NCBI GenBank assembly: GCA_052326605.1
Contig: JBKQMB010000008.1
Span: 114,931 to 178,930 of the forward strand
Direction of reading: 5' to 3'
DNA: 64,000 nt
From: Bog-756 sp052326605
GTDB lineage: Bacteria > Actinomycetota > Acidimicrobiia > Acidimicrobiales > RAAP-2
The notes below the pieces were generated by a model. It made no database searches. It was not told where the DNA came from and saw nothing but the letters and a program-made list of their open reading frames with translations. A program made the position numbers and the translations under genes. Shown here piece by piece: positions 37,408 through 45,927 of the stretch (within the stretch, counting starts at the first letter, position 1; each line of letters begins with the position of its first letter).

Positions 37408-38379
37408 ATGACTCCTTCCGTCCGACGATGTGGGCCAGGTGGTGCGCCGTCGCCAGTTGGGGGCCAGTGGGCTGCCGTCATCGGGGTGACGCTGCTGGCG
37501 GCCTGCACGGCCGGCTGTGGATCGGCCACCTCGGCGAAGGCGGGTGCGCCTGCCGGCGTGGCCCCCACATCGACGACGTCGATCCCCCAGCCGGTGCGCG
37601 GGTTGGCGGTCTCGATGAGCAAGCTGCTGCTCGTCGACACCAGCCGGCCGGTGGTCGGCGACGGGCACATCCTCGCTCGCCAGCGGAGTCTCCCGACCTA
37701 TATGTGGACTCCCGCCGGGACCGGCCCGTATCCCCTCGTCGTCTTCGTGCACGGGTTCGACGTGGGTCCCCTCACCTACCAGCGCTTCTGCTCCACCCTG
37801 GCCTCGTCCGGCTACGTGGTGGCCGCCCCGTCGTTTCCCCAGGAGGACCCGTCTAGTGGGTTCGCACTCGATCGCGGTGAGCTGCCCGAAGAGGCGAACG
37901 ACGTGTCCTTCGTCATCGGGGCACTCGAGCAGGGCCCCGAGGCCGAGGATCTCGACGGGGCGCAGATCGCTGTGGTCGGACACTCGGACGGCGCCGATGT
38001 CGCACTGATGGTCGGCTATCAACAGGGCACAGTCGATCCGAGGGTGCGTGCGATCGTGGCCGATGCCCCCGACCCGATGATCGGCGTCGTCGTGCCGTCG
38101 TCGGCACCGTTGCTGCTGGTCCAGGGCACCGCCGACTCCGTGGTGCCCTACGCGGACAGCCGGATCGTGTTCGACCAGGTGAGTGCTCCGAAGTACTACG
38201 TGTCGCTGATCGGGGCCGACCACCTGCCGCCGATCGAGGGTGGCACTGCGTGGACACCGGTCCTCGACAAGGCGGTCGCCGACTTCCTCGATGCGGCGGT
38301 GGCCGACCGGGGCCCCGGGATGCCGACCCTTGCCGGTGAGCTCGGAGCGTCCCCGCTGGTGCGCCTCGAGACGGGGTGA
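37408..38379 (+). CDS. Exported lipoprotein alpha/beta hydrolase (chlorophyllase/PET-hydrolase-like fold)
   Basis: Predicted 323-aa secreted hydrolase. The N-terminus has a hydrophobic signal with two possible lipoboxes (LLAAC, TAGC). The catalytic part shows YPLVVFVHGFDVGP (oxyanion), the Ser elbow VVGHSDGADVALMVG, APLLLVQGTADSVVPY (acid) and GADHLPPI (His). The likely substrate is an ester or polymer outside the cell; not determinable. The start is the ATG before TPSVRRCG. Confidence 0.85.
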   Translation: MTPSVRRCGPGGAPSPVGGQWAAVIGVTLLAACTAGCGSATSAKAGAPAGVAPTSTTSIPQPVRGLAVSMSKLLLVDTSRPVVGDGHILARQRSLPTYMWTPAGTGPYPLVVFVHGFDVGPLTYQRFCSTLASSGYVVAAPSFPQEDPSSGFALDRGELPEEANDVSFVIGALEQGPEAEDLDGAQIAVVGHSDGADVALMVGYQQGTVDPRVRAIVADAPDPMIGVVVPSSAPLLLVQGTADSVVPYADSRIVFDQVSAPKYYVSLIGADHLPPIEGGTAWTPVLDKAVADFLDAAVADRGPGMPTLAGELGASPLVRLETG

Positions 38380-38670
38380 TCACCCGCAGTTCGACCGGGT
38401 CGCACCGCCGGGCGAGGTCGGTGGCGCATGCCCCTCGGCTGCCACAGCGCCGAGTGGAGCCACGGCGTCGAGTGGACCGGCTCGCTCGACGAAGTCGGCG
38501 AGGAGGGCCAGGGACGTCCTCACCTCCTCCACGCGTACCGAGCAGCGGGCCAGCACATCCCCGTCCGACCGGGTCGCAGGGGAGAACCCGCCATCGGGTC
38601 GGACGAAGGGGTGGGACGGGCGGGCGTCGAAGTCCAGGCCGGCGGTGAAGAGGTAGACGACGCGAAGGCA
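38380..38670 (-). pseudogene. Remnant of a NuoD / NiFe-hydrogenase-large-subunit-like gene
   Basis: On the minus strand a frame closed by a TGA at 38380-38382 is coding-like (GC-rich third positions) but has no proper start upstream. It reads YLFTAGLDFDARPSHPF, then DGDVLARCSVRVEEVRTSLA, which resembles the C-terminal half of NuoD and hydrogenase-3/4 large subunits (GVDWD.R...PY ... GD...R..VR..E...S). The upstream part is missing, so this is probably a leftover. It lies downstream of the FAD oxidase gene. Confidence 0.4.
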
Positions 38671-38733
38671 CCCGCCGACCGGTGCAGTCCGGCGGGTCGT
38701 CGGTGGGCGCCCGGCCGGTGAGGCGCAGCCCGC

Positions 38734-40329
38734 TCAGGGGTCGATGAGGACCCCGGGGTTGAGGTTGGCGCCCGGGTCCACCGCCAGCTTCGCGGCGCGC
38801 AACTGGGCGGCGAAGAGATCGGGACGCTGACGGTCGTAGCCGGGTCGGTGGTCGCGTCCGACCGCGTGGTGATGGGTCACGGTTCCCCCTCCAGCGGCGA
38901 GGGCCTCCATCACCGCCTCTTTGACCTCGGCCCACTGGTCGAGGCGCCCGGAGCGCTTCCCCGGGGCGATGATCGTGAAGTACGGTGCCGCGCCGTCGGG
39001 GTAGACGTGGGTGAGCCGGCAGGTCACCAGGCCGGGCCAGGCACCGACCGACCGCAGGGCGTCCTCCGTCACGGACCTGATGTCGGCGACGAAGGCGTCG
39101 AAGCGGTCCCAGGTGATGGCGGTCTCGAACGTCTCGTTGATCAGGCCGAGGCCGACGAGGCTGTCCCGGATGTAGGGCGCCCGGAGGAACGTTGCCTTCC
39201 ATCGATCCGCGGCATCGGCCTCCTGGTCCACCTGCTCAGCGCGCCGGCCAGCGGCGGGCTCGATGGTCCCCCCGTGGTCGGCGACCAGTACCGCGGCCCT
39301 GGCCAGGGCGCCATCGACCGGGTGGTCGGCCGACTCGAAGGCGATGAGCAGGAGGTGCGCGCTCCCGTCACCAGCGCCGGTGATCAACGCCTCGGTGGCA
39401 TCGAGCAGTCGGCAGTTCGACGGCCAGAGCCCGGACTGGGCCAGCACCCTGGCCGCCGCCGCTCCGGCCTCGAAGGTGGGGAAGCGGGCGACCCCGGAGG
39501 CCCGGAACCGCGGTCGGTCCTGGAGCCGCATCCATGCCTCGGTGATGACCCCGAAGATCCCTTCCGATCCGAGGAGCAGCCGGTCCGGCGAGGGCCCCGC
39601 CCCGGAACCGGGCAGACGGCGGGACTCCCAGGGACCCCGCGGGGTCACGGCGCGCATCGACTCGACGAAGTCGTCGACGTGGGTGTGCAGCGTGGCGAAG
39701 TGGCCCCCGGATCGGGTGGCCAGCCAGCCCCCGAGGGAGGAGACCTCGAAGCTCTGCGGGAAGTGCCGGAGCGTCAGGTCGTGCGGCCGCAGCTGCGCCT
39801 CGAGCGCCGGACCGAGCACGCCAGCCTGGATCCGGGCGGCCCGTGAGGCGCGGTCGATCTCGAGGACGCGGTCGAGCCGCCCGAGATCACAGCTGATCAC
39901 CGGCCGATCGTCGTGGGCCGGTGCCTCCACCCCCCCGACGACGGACGATCCGCCCCCGTAGGGGATGACCACCGCCCCGACGTGCGCGGCCCACTCGAGC
40001 ACGGCGGCGACACCCGCCTCGTCGGGCGGGGCGACGACGACGTCCGGCGGCCGGTCCCACCTGCGGTCGAGGGCCCTGACCACGTCCCGGAAGGACTTGC
40101 CGTAGGTGTGCCCGGCGCGGGCGACGTCGTCGGGACGGCACCATTCGGCCAGTGCCCGCGGGGGCACCAGCCGCGGTGGGCTGAGGTCGAGCTCAGCGGG
40201 TGTTGGCGGGTCGATCGGATCGAGTGCCTCGCCGCCGACGACCGGCCGGACCAGCTCGGCCAGTTCGAGCTGCTGAGCCGGGGTCAGCCCCTCGCCGGTG
40301 AAGCCCCACCCCCAGAAGCACCGCTCCAT
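38734..40329 (-). CDS. FAD-binding oxidase (alkyl-dihydroxyacetonephosphate synthase-like)
   Basis: Predicted 531-aa flavoprotein. The N-terminal part has FWGWGF and GKSFRDVVRALDRRWDRPPD, then the FAD-binding-4 domain (VVVAPPDEAGVAAVLEWAA, PYGGGSSVVGGVE, QSFEVSSLGGWLATRSGGHF). The C-terminal FAD-oxidase domain ends TVTHHHAVGRDHRPGY and LDPGANLNPGVL-like VDPGANLNPGVL. The HHH motif and the GKSFRD segment match AGPS proteins used for ether lipids. The reaction could instead be another 2-hydroxy-acid oxidation. The start is set at the Met before ERCFWGW; longer starts approach the divergent DUF202 gene. Confidence 0.9.
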   Translation of the reverse strand: MERCFWGWGFTGEGLTPAQQLELAELVRPVVGGEALDPIDPPTPAELDLSPPRLVPPRALAEWCRPDDVARAGHTYGKSFRDVVRALDRRWDRPPDVVVAPPDEAGVAAVLEWAAHVGAVVIPYGGGSSVVGGVEAPAHDDRPVISCDLGRLDRVLEIDRASRAARIQAGVLGPALEAQLRPHDLTLRHFPQSFEVSSLGGWLATRSGGHFATLHTHVDDFVESMRAVTPRGPWESRRLPGSGAGPSPDRLLLGSEGIFGVITEAWMRLQDRPRFRASGVARFPTFEAGAAAARVLAQSGLWPSNCRLLDATEALITGAGDGSAHLLLIAFESADHPVDGALARAAVLVADHGGTIEPAAGRRAEQVDQEADAADRWKATFLRAPYIRDSLVGLGLINETFETAITWDRFDAFVADIRSVTEDALRSVGAWPGLVTCRLTHVYPDGAAPYFTIIAPGKRSGRLDQWAEVKEAVMEALAAGGGTVTHHHAVGRDHRPGYDRQRPDLFAAQLRAAKLAVDPGANLNPGVLIDP

Positions 40330-40418
40330 CGCCACGCTGGCGGATGCTAGGTCCTCGGTCGCCGCTTTGCCGGCAGCCAGCAGGCTCGGCTGGGTAGGCT
40401 GCTGTCGGTACACCGAGC

Positions 40419-40775
40419 ATGAGCAACGGCCTCCCTCCAGACGAAGATGAACCCGATGTCCGGTTCACCTACGCCAACGAGCGCACCTTCCTCGCGTGGA
40501 ATCGGACCGCACTGGCCCTGATCGCGACGGGGGTCGCCGCCACCCAGCTCCTCCCGGAGTTCCATGTGTCGGGCGGCCGCCGCATCCTCGGCCTGCCGAT
40601 GATCGCACTGGGTGCCCTCGTCGCCGTCACCAGCTTCCTCCACTGGAAGGCCAACCAGCGCGCCATGCGGCGCGGCCAGGCGCTGCCCCGCTCACCGATG
40701 CCGTTGGTGCTGTCGGCCGGCATCGGGCTGGTAGCGGTCATCGCCGTGGTCCTCGCCGTCCTCGGTCCCAAGTAG
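40419..40775 (+). CDS. DUF202 (YidH) family membrane protein, first of a pair
   Basis: Predicted 118-aa inner-membrane protein with three TM helices. The DUF202 signature FTYANERTFLAWNRTALALIATG is followed by two further hydrophobic segments (ILGLPMIALGALVAVTSF, LVLSAGIGLVAVIAVVLAVL). Function unknown. Only 6 bp separate it from a second DUF202 gene, so they probably form a pair of subunits. Confidence 0.92.
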   Translation: MSNGLPPDEDEPDVRFTYANERTFLAWNRTALALIATGVAATQLLPEFHVSGGRRILGLPMIALGALVAVTSFLHWKANQRAMRRGQALPRSPMPLVLSAGIGLVAVIAVVLAVLGPK

Positions 40776-40781
40776 GTCCGG

Positions 40782-41129
40782 GTGGCCGGCGTGGGGGAAG
40801 GAGGCGTCGCCGACGGGGCCGGCGCGAGGGACCCCGGCCTCGCCGCCGAGCGAACCGACCTCGCCTGGAACCGGTCGGGCCTGGCAGTGGTGGTCGCCGT
40901 GGCCATCATGCTGCGTCGGCTCTGGCCCCTGGAGGGTTACAAGTCGGTGGTCGCCCTCGTGCTCATCGCGGCCGGGGCCATCGCGTGGGCGGTGGGCATG
41001 CGCCTGGCCCGCCGCAAGCGACCCGACACCAGGGCCGGGTTGGGAGTGTCCACCTGTCGGATGTTGACCGTCGGGACCCTCGTCCTCGCTGCCGCCGGCT
41101 TCCTCCTCGGGGTCTTCACGCCCGGATGA
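40782..41129 (+). CDS. DUF202 family membrane protein, second of a pair
   Basis: Predicted 115-aa protein, GTG start. It has the same motif in shorter form (LAAERTDLAWNRSGLAVVVA) and two more TM helices (VVALVLIAAGAIAWAVGM, LTVGTLVLAAAGFLLGVF). Tandem DUF202 genes of different length are common in actinobacteria. Confidence 0.88.
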   Translation: MAGVGEGGVADGAGARDPGLAAERTDLAWNRSGLAVVVAVAIMLRRLWPLEGYKSVVALVLIAAGAIAWAVGMRLARRKRPDTRAGLGVSTCRMLTVGTLVLAAAGFLLGVFTPG

Positions 41130-41147
41130 ATCAGGCCGTCCCCACAC

Positions 41148-41174
41148 CCTGATCAGGGCGGGGCCCTGATCAGG
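41148..41174. terminator. Bidirectional terminator hairpin (11-bp perfect stem)
   Basis: CCTGATCAGGG (41148-41158) and CCCTGATCAGG (41164-41174) form a perfect 11-bp stem with a 5-nt loop. Each arm is itself the palindrome CCTGATCAGG. It lies between the convergent DUF202 pair and the patatin-like gene and overlaps the last codons and stop of the latter. Confidence 0.7.
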
Positions 41175-42282
41175 CCGACGCCCGGGTCCGCTGTGCCCGG
41201 GCGGTGAGGGCGCGCCGGGCCTCGTGGCGGCCCGCTCGCATGAACTCCGGCCAGTCCGTCGTGTTGAGGAACTGGCGGTAGAACCCGGACCCGCGGACCT
41301 TGACGTAGGGCACGGGCTCGATCATCATCACGTCGGTCTCCTGCTGGAGCCGTTCCAGATTGGTCCTGGCCAGCTCCAGCTGCTGGCAGGTGCGGACCTG
41401 GCTGGCGATGTAGAAGATGCTGTTTCGCCGCTCCTTCCATCCCGAGGCGTCCTCGCCGGCGAACCCCGGCGGGTAGAAGCCGTTGATCGCCAGCGCCACC
41501 TCGGGTGGCTCCCCGAAGTCGAGGACCGGCCGCACCGGGAAGATGTCGACGATGCCGCCGTCGCACCAGTAACCGCCGGCGAGCTCCACCGGCTCGATGA
41601 ACAGCGGCAGCGCGATGGCCATGTGGATGGCCCGGGCGACCGGCAGGTCCGGGTGGGTGCGGGGGCCGATGTACTCGAGGCGGTTCTCCTCGATGTTCCA
41701 GATCGGCGCGTAGGCGGGGATCGGCATCTCGCCGAGGGTCATGTCGCCCAGCAGCCGGCGGTACAGGGTCTCGATGCGCTCGCCCCGGATGACGCCGCCG
41801 AAGCCCTTGGCCGCCCGTGGAACCACGGAGGCCAGCATCCGCCAGTCGATGTCGACGTACTCCTCGGGGCGGATCCCGAGGGTGAAGGCCGCGACCTCCT
41901 CGGCGGGGATGCCGGCGGCGATGGGGAACCCGAACAGGGAGGACCCCGAGCAGAGGGAGATCACCGAGGGACGCACCCCTGCCTCCTCGAGCGCTCGGGC
42001 GGCTCCGACCACCGAAGCGAGGGCCCCGCTGCCCCCGGTCGCCACCAGGGCGAGGCGGCGCCCCTGCAGGTCGGCTATCCGGAGGGGCTGCACGGGCGGG
42101 AACGGGTGGAGGTCGGGCTGCCGTCGGCGCTCGAGGGGGAAGGTCACCAGGGCGCGCCGGGCGTCGTCGATCAGCCCGGCGTCCTCGCGGACGCCTTCGA
42201 CGAACTCGCGGGTCCGGGTGATCACGTTGAAGTACTGGCGGACCCTGAACACGTCGAGCATGGTGTCGAGCATGGGTCCCAT
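41170..42282 (-). CDS. Patatin-like phospholipase family protein with a variant nucleophile motif
   Basis: Predicted 370-aa protein. It has the oxyanion motif LALVATGGSGALASVVGAARAL, the serine region SLCSGSSLFGFPIAAG and the catalytic Asp in GYWCDGGIVDIFPV, so the Ser/Asp dyad is present. The elbow reads G-S-S-L-F where G-x-S-x-G is usual; an alternative reading gives S-G-S-S-L. The variation may alter activity. A Met 9 bp further in (42273) is an equally good start. Its job is probably lipid hydrolysis; no other evidence is available. Confidence 0.85.
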   Translation of the reverse strand: MGPMLDTMLDVFRVRQYFNVITRTREFVEGVREDAGLIDDARRALVTFPLERRRQPDLHPFPPVQPLRIADLQGRRLALVATGGSGALASVVGAARALEEAGVRPSVISLCSGSSLFGFPIAAGIPAEEVAAFTLGIRPEEYVDIDWRMLASVVPRAAKGFGGVIRGERIETLYRRLLGDMTLGEMPIPAYAPIWNIEENRLEYIGPRTHPDLPVARAIHMAIALPLFIEPVELAGGYWCDGGIVDIFPVRPVLDFGEPPEVALAINGFYPPGFAGEDASGWKERRNSIFYIASQVRTCQQLELARTNLERLQQETDVMMIEPVPYVKVRGSGFYRQFLNTTDWPEFMRAGRHEARRALTARAQRTRASA

Positions 42283-42325
42283 TCTCGGCCGGAATCGCCC
42301 ACGGGACTAGGGTCCAACGGCCCGA

Positions 42326-42844
42326 TCAGGCCAGAATCCTCGTCCAGCCCTTGGCGACCGGGGCCATGAACAGGGTGGTGAGCCGCATGGACCGGTGGAG
42401 CCAGGTCCCCTCGGTGCGGGCGTACTCGTCGTCCTCGAACCCACACATCCAGTAGGACGTGCCGTCAGGGCGGCGGCACGGGCAGAGGAGGTCCCAGCGG
42501 CCCCGTGCCCGGTCGCCGTCCACCTCGATACGCGGTTTCACGAACAGGTGGCGCGAGAAGGAGAGTGTCGAACCACGGAGCCGGGCAGCGATGGCGGATC
42601 GCCCGGCCGCACGCCCCAGCCCGGGCCCGCCGTCCCAGACGCCGTCGACGGTGAACAGGGCGGCTGCCTCGTCGGCGATGCGCTCCAATTCGGGCCCGCC
42701 GACGACGCCTTCGGCCGAGAACCGGCCGTCCAGCAACTCTCCGTAGCGCGCCTTCAGCGCGTGTATCCCGAGCACGCTCTCGCTGGCGTCTACACGCCGG
42801 CGCAGTTCCGCCACCTCGGCGGCCAGCTCTTCGATGGTGGTCAT
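42326..42844 (-). CDS. SnoaL/NTF2-like family protein
   Basis: Predicted 172-aa protein with a short N-terminal coiled coil (LAAEVAELRRRVDASES), then an NTF2-like cone (IHALKARYGELLDGRF, LFTVDGVWDGG, HLFVKPRIEVDGDRARGRW). Such proteins bind or convert small hydrophobic molecules; nothing more specific is visible. AAGGAGAGG precedes the ATG. It is divergent from the universal stress protein. Confidence 0.8.
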   Translation of the reverse strand: MTTIEELAAEVAELRRRVDASESVLGIHALKARYGELLDGRFSAEGVVGGPELERIADEAAALFTVDGVWDGGPGLGRAAGRSAIAARLRGSTLSFSRHLFVKPRIEVDGDRARGRWDLLCPCRRPDGTSYWMCGFEDDEYARTEGTWLHRSMRLTTLFMAPVAKGWTRILA

Positions 42845-42968
42845 GGCCTCTCCTTGCCGACGTCGAGTGGTCCGCACAGTATGGGCGACGCACTTCATCG
42901 GACGGCCTGCGCGCCGTCCGACCACGGACCCCTTCGGCAGTCGGCGGCCGGTGCGTCGGGGCCGATGG

Positions 42969-42997
42969 TTGACGCCGAGGCACTGAACCGTTAGCTT
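42969..42997 (+). promoter_or_regulatory. Sigma-70-type promoter before the universal stress protein gene
   Basis: TTGACG (42969-42974) and TAGCTT (42992-42997) are separated by exactly 17 bp. Transcription would start near 43004, leaving a leader of about 45 nt with GAGGTGA before the ATG at 43049. Confidence 0.55.
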
Positions 42998-43048
42998 CCC
43001 GAACCAAGCGAGGAAGACGGACTTTCGAGCGCGAACGAGGTGACCGTG

Positions 43049-43486
43049 ATGTCAACCGATCCGCAAGCCGCCACCGAACCGGCAGGTACCAGCCACAGGA
43101 TCGTGGTCGGAGTGGACGGATCAGAGTACGCGGAGCGGGCCCTGGAATGGGCGGCGGCCCAGGCCGACCGCACCGGGTCCGTACTCGACATCCAGACCGC
43201 CTACGAGCCCGGTTACACCTTCATCACCCATGACGAGGTGGAGCGGACCATGGAGCGCCGCGTCGACGAGGCGTCGGCGTACGTGGCCAAGGTGGCACCC
43301 GGGGTGGCGACGACGAGCGGCGCGCACGAAGAGGCACCGGCAGCGGCGCTCATCGAGGCTAGCGAAGGTGCCGACCTGCTCGTAATCGGGTCGCGGGGAC
43401 TGGGTGGATTCGCGGGCCTCCTGCTCGGCTCCGTCGGCCTGCAGTGCAGCCTTCACGCCCACTGCCCGGTGACCATCATCCGCTAG
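43049..43486 (+). CDS. Universal stress protein (UspA family)
   Basis: Predicted 145-aa single-domain USP. It has IVVGVDGSEYAERALEWAA at the N-terminus and the ATP-binding motif GSRGLGGFAGLLLGSVG with VTIIR at the end (G-2x-G-9x-GS). Such proteins bind ATP and modulate stress or dormancy responses. The ATG at 43049 is chosen because the GTG at 43040 lies within its ribosome-binding site. A second USP lies at 54018. Confidence 0.95.
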   Translation: MSTDPQAATEPAGTSHRIVVGVDGSEYAERALEWAAAQADRTGSVLDIQTAYEPGYTFITHDEVERTMERRVDEASAYVAKVAPGVATTSGAHEEAPAAALIEASEGADLLVIGSRGLGGFAGLLLGSVGLQCSLHAHCPVTIIR

Positions 43487-43593
43487 CGGTACCCCGGCCG
43501 GCCCGGTGGCAACGTGGGCGGCCGGTGGCCGGCGGCCGGGGCCGCGCCGGGCGACAGCGCCCGACCCCGGCCCCGGCCCCGTCGACCGGCGGA

Positions 43594-44859
43594 TCAGTAG
43601 CCGCCGCTGCAACCATGCTGGTCCGGAGCGGCACCGGGGTTACCCCAATAGCGGGTTGCAAATGCGACTGCGACCCGGATCTGCTGCTCCGGCGTTGCGT
43701 CGGCGGCACTCGCCGGGTAGCCGAAGGAGTTGAACCGGCTCCAGTTGGCGTTGCTGAATCCAAGGCCACCGCTGAACAGTGACCCGCGCACGTTCCATCT
43801 TCCGCCCTGCTCGCAGATGTTCACCCGCTCCCATGCGGCGCGCTGGTAGCCGGTCACCCCGTCAGCACCCGTCGACGTGCCGGATGCCGACGACGTGCTG
43901 AGTGTGCTCCCGCCCAGTGAGCCGTAGAACCCCGCCCCGCCGAAGGCAAAGATCCCGCCGTCGGATGCGACGGTCACGTAGCCGTCCTCGATCGCTGACA
44001 CTCCGATGACGGGCTTGTTGAGGGGTCGACCGCCGGTCGAACCGTAGAACCCGGCCCCACCGAAGGCGTAGACCCCCCCGTCAGAGGCCACCAATCGGTA
44101 GCCCGTGCCGCTGGCACTGATCCCGACGACGGGTTGTCCGGACGGTGCCCGGCCGGCGAATCCGGCGTCGCCGAGCGCGAACACTGCGCCGTTGGCTGCA
44201 GCCTCCCAGTACCCGCCGCCGTCGGGGGTCGAAGCGACACCGACGATCGGGCTATCCGGGGACAGGCCACTGGTTGACCCGTGGAAGCCGGCATCACCGA
44301 ATGCGAACACCCCGCCGTCGGATGCCACGACCCAGTAACCGCGTCCGTCCGGGGTGGACGCCATGCCGACGATCGGGCTGTCCGGGGACAGGCCGCTGGC
44401 CGACCCGTAGAAGCCGGCATCACCGAAGGCGAAGATCCCGCCGTCACTGCCCACCTCCCAGTAGCCGCGTCCGTCCGGTGTGGAGGTCATCCCGACGATC
44501 GACTGGTCAAGGTGGAGAGCCCCGGTCGAGCCGTAGAAGCCGGCGTCGCCGAAGGCGAAGACGCCCCCGTCAGAGGCGCCCTCCCAGTAGCCGTCACCGC
44601 CAGGAGTGAAGGCGACGTCCACGATCGGCGCATTGAGCACCACACCGTCCCCGTTGGGAAGGGCGGTCGGGGCAGCTCCTACCGGCGCGGTGAGCGCGGT
44701 GAGCGCCCATGCGGCCGCCGCGGCGGAGGTGGCAACCCCGACCATGACCCAGCGGCGGGTCCGCGGGGCCTGTGAGCCTGCCACGGAGTCGGAGGGTGAT
44801 GCATCGGAGCGAGTGGAATTGCGAACAGGTGTACGGCGAAAAGGGGTAGTCGAAAGCAT
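43594..44859 (-). CDS. Secreted Rpf-type transglycosylase with 42-aa propeller-like repeats
   Basis: Predicted 421-aa exported protein. A basic N-terminus and hydrophobic segment (about 37-62) form a signal. About six units of a 42-residue repeat follow (core GYWEVGSDGGIFAFGDAGFY), probably beta-propeller or similar blades. The last 85 residues are a resuscitation-promoting-factor-type transglycosylase: AWERVNICEQGGRWNV with the catalytic Glu, GGLGFSNANWSRF, and PEQQIRVAVAFATRYW with a Cys near the end. It would cleave peptidoglycan glycan strands during growth or exit from dormancy. A structured leader precedes it, and the same repeat recurs in the 57-59 kb gene. Confidence 0.88.
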   Translation of the reverse strand: MLSTTPFRRTPVRNSTRSDASPSDSVAGSQAPRTRRWVMVGVATSAAAAAWALTALTAPVGAAPTALPNGDGVVLNAPIVDVAFTPGGDGYWEGASDGGVFAFGDAGFYGSTGALHLDQSIVGMTSTPDGRGYWEVGSDGGIFAFGDAGFYGSASGLSPDSPIVGMASTPDGRGYWVVASDGGVFAFGDAGFHGSTSGLSPDSPIVGVASTPDGGGYWEAAANGAVFALGDAGFAGRAPSGQPVVGISASGTGYRLVASDGGVYAFGGAGFYGSTGGRPLNKPVIGVSAIEDGYVTVASDGGIFAFGGAGFYGSLGGSTLSTSSASGTSTGADGVTGYQRAAWERVNICEQGGRWNVRGSLFSGGLGFSNANWSRFNSFGYPASAADATPEQQIRVAVAFATRYWGNPGAAPDQHGCSGGY

Positions 44860-44882
44860 GGTGGGTGACCTTTCCTCGGTCG

Positions 44883-44917
44883 GTCAGAGCCACTTCGTCC
44901 GACGAAGCTGCTCTGAC
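44883..44917 (-). promoter_or_regulatory. Long hairpin in the 5' leader of the Rpf-like gene
   Basis: GTCAGAGC (44883-44890) pairs with GCTCTGAC (44910-44917) and, inside, CTTCGTC (44893-44899) with GACGAAG (44901-44907); only a 2-2 internal loop interrupts the stem. It lies 24 bp upstream of the Rpf-like gene ATG, just before its ribosome-binding site. A further pair, GGTTGGG/CCCAACC, lies upstream in the leader. c-di-AMP riboswitches often precede rpf genes in actinobacteria, but their consensus was not recognised here. Confidence 0.6.
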
Positions 44918-45444
44918 TCTCTTTTGGTTGGGTGGACCCCACATCGGTGCATTCAACGCCCCAACCGAGCACCGGGAAGGGTGGTTCGGCCTGGCTACAA
45001 GAGCCGGGTGTGCTAGCGGGTGTTTACGTCCGTTCGTTGGTTGAGGGTTGTTTCGCTGTCTCCTGGTCGGTCGGTCCGCGCCGAATGCCCGGGGCATTCG
45101 AGGGGAATTGCTCACGCCTGGGCGGCGGGCGGGCCGGCGGGTGCCGTGGCCTTCCGAGAGACAAGTGTACCGGGCCGGGGCGGTGGTGGGCCACCGGAAC
45201 GCCACGCGGCAACGGATCCGCCCGGGTTGCAATCACGGGTTGCAGCATCGGGACGCCGGCCGCCGGGCGATCCCGCACGCACCGAAAGTACCAAAAAGTA
45301 CCTGGTTACAAGCTTGTGGCCTCCGTGCATTCGGCCGGCCCCGACGGAGGGACCGGCACCGGAGGGTCCCTCCGTCGCCGGAGCTCGCGCCCTGCGAATC
45401 CGCGAGCGGGCTTCGGCTACCGTCTGCACGAACGAGGAGGGCCC
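44918..45444. other. Long intergenic region between the Rpf-like gene and the NTF2-like gene
   Basis: About 530 bp of divergent non-coding DNA, less GC-rich than the genes. It contains the upstream stem GGTTGGG/CCCAACC of the Rpf leader (near 44925-44980) and a direct repeat AAAGTACC ... AAAGTACC (about 45283-45302). No convincing ORF was found. Promoters for both neighbours are expected here. Confidence 0.5.
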
Positions 45445-45885
45445 GTGATCGAGCAAGTGGTCGAACGATGGCACGCGTATCTTCGGGACCGGCTTCCCGG
45501 CGGGCTCGACGAGCTGCTCGACGACGAGGTCGTCTTCTATTCGCCGATCGTCTACACGCCCCAGAAGGGCAAGGCGATCACCGCGCTCTACCTTCAGGCC
45601 GCCAGCCAGACGTTTCCGGGCGATCAGGCGACGTCGCCCCCGGGGGACGGCACTCCTCCGAACGGGGGCTTCCACTACACGAAGACCGTGCTGGCCGATG
45701 ATACGGCGGTGCTCGAGTTCGAGACCACCATCGAGGGCAAGTACGTCAACGGCGTCGACATCATCCGCTGCAACGAGGAGGGACGCATCGTCGAGTTCCG
45801 GGTGATGATCCGACCACTGCAGGCGATCAACCTGGTGCACCGGCAGATGGGGGCAAGCCTCGAACAGATGAAGCCGACCGGCTGA
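45445..45885 (+). CDS. NTF2/SnoaL-like protein
   Basis: Predicted 146-aa protein of the NTF2-like fold: VVERWHAYLRDRLPGGLDEL, DDEVVFYSPIVYTPQKGK, ALYLQAASQTFPGD, FETTIEGKYVNGVDIIRCNEEGR and FRVMIRPLQAINLVHRQMG. Many similar actinobacterial proteins are unassigned. The GTG start follows GAGGAGG. It is convergent with the frameshifted GNAT gene. Confidence 0.88.
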   Translation: MIEQVVERWHAYLRDRLPGGLDELLDDEVVFYSPIVYTPQKGKAITALYLQAASQTFPGDQATSPPGDGTPPNGGFHYTKTVLADDTAVLEFETTIEGKYVNGVDIIRCNEEGRIVEFRVMIRPLQAINLVHRQMGASLEQMKPTG

Positions 45886-45927
45886 CATCGGTCGAAGGCA
45901 CGAGATCGGAGGTCGATCCTGATCCGT

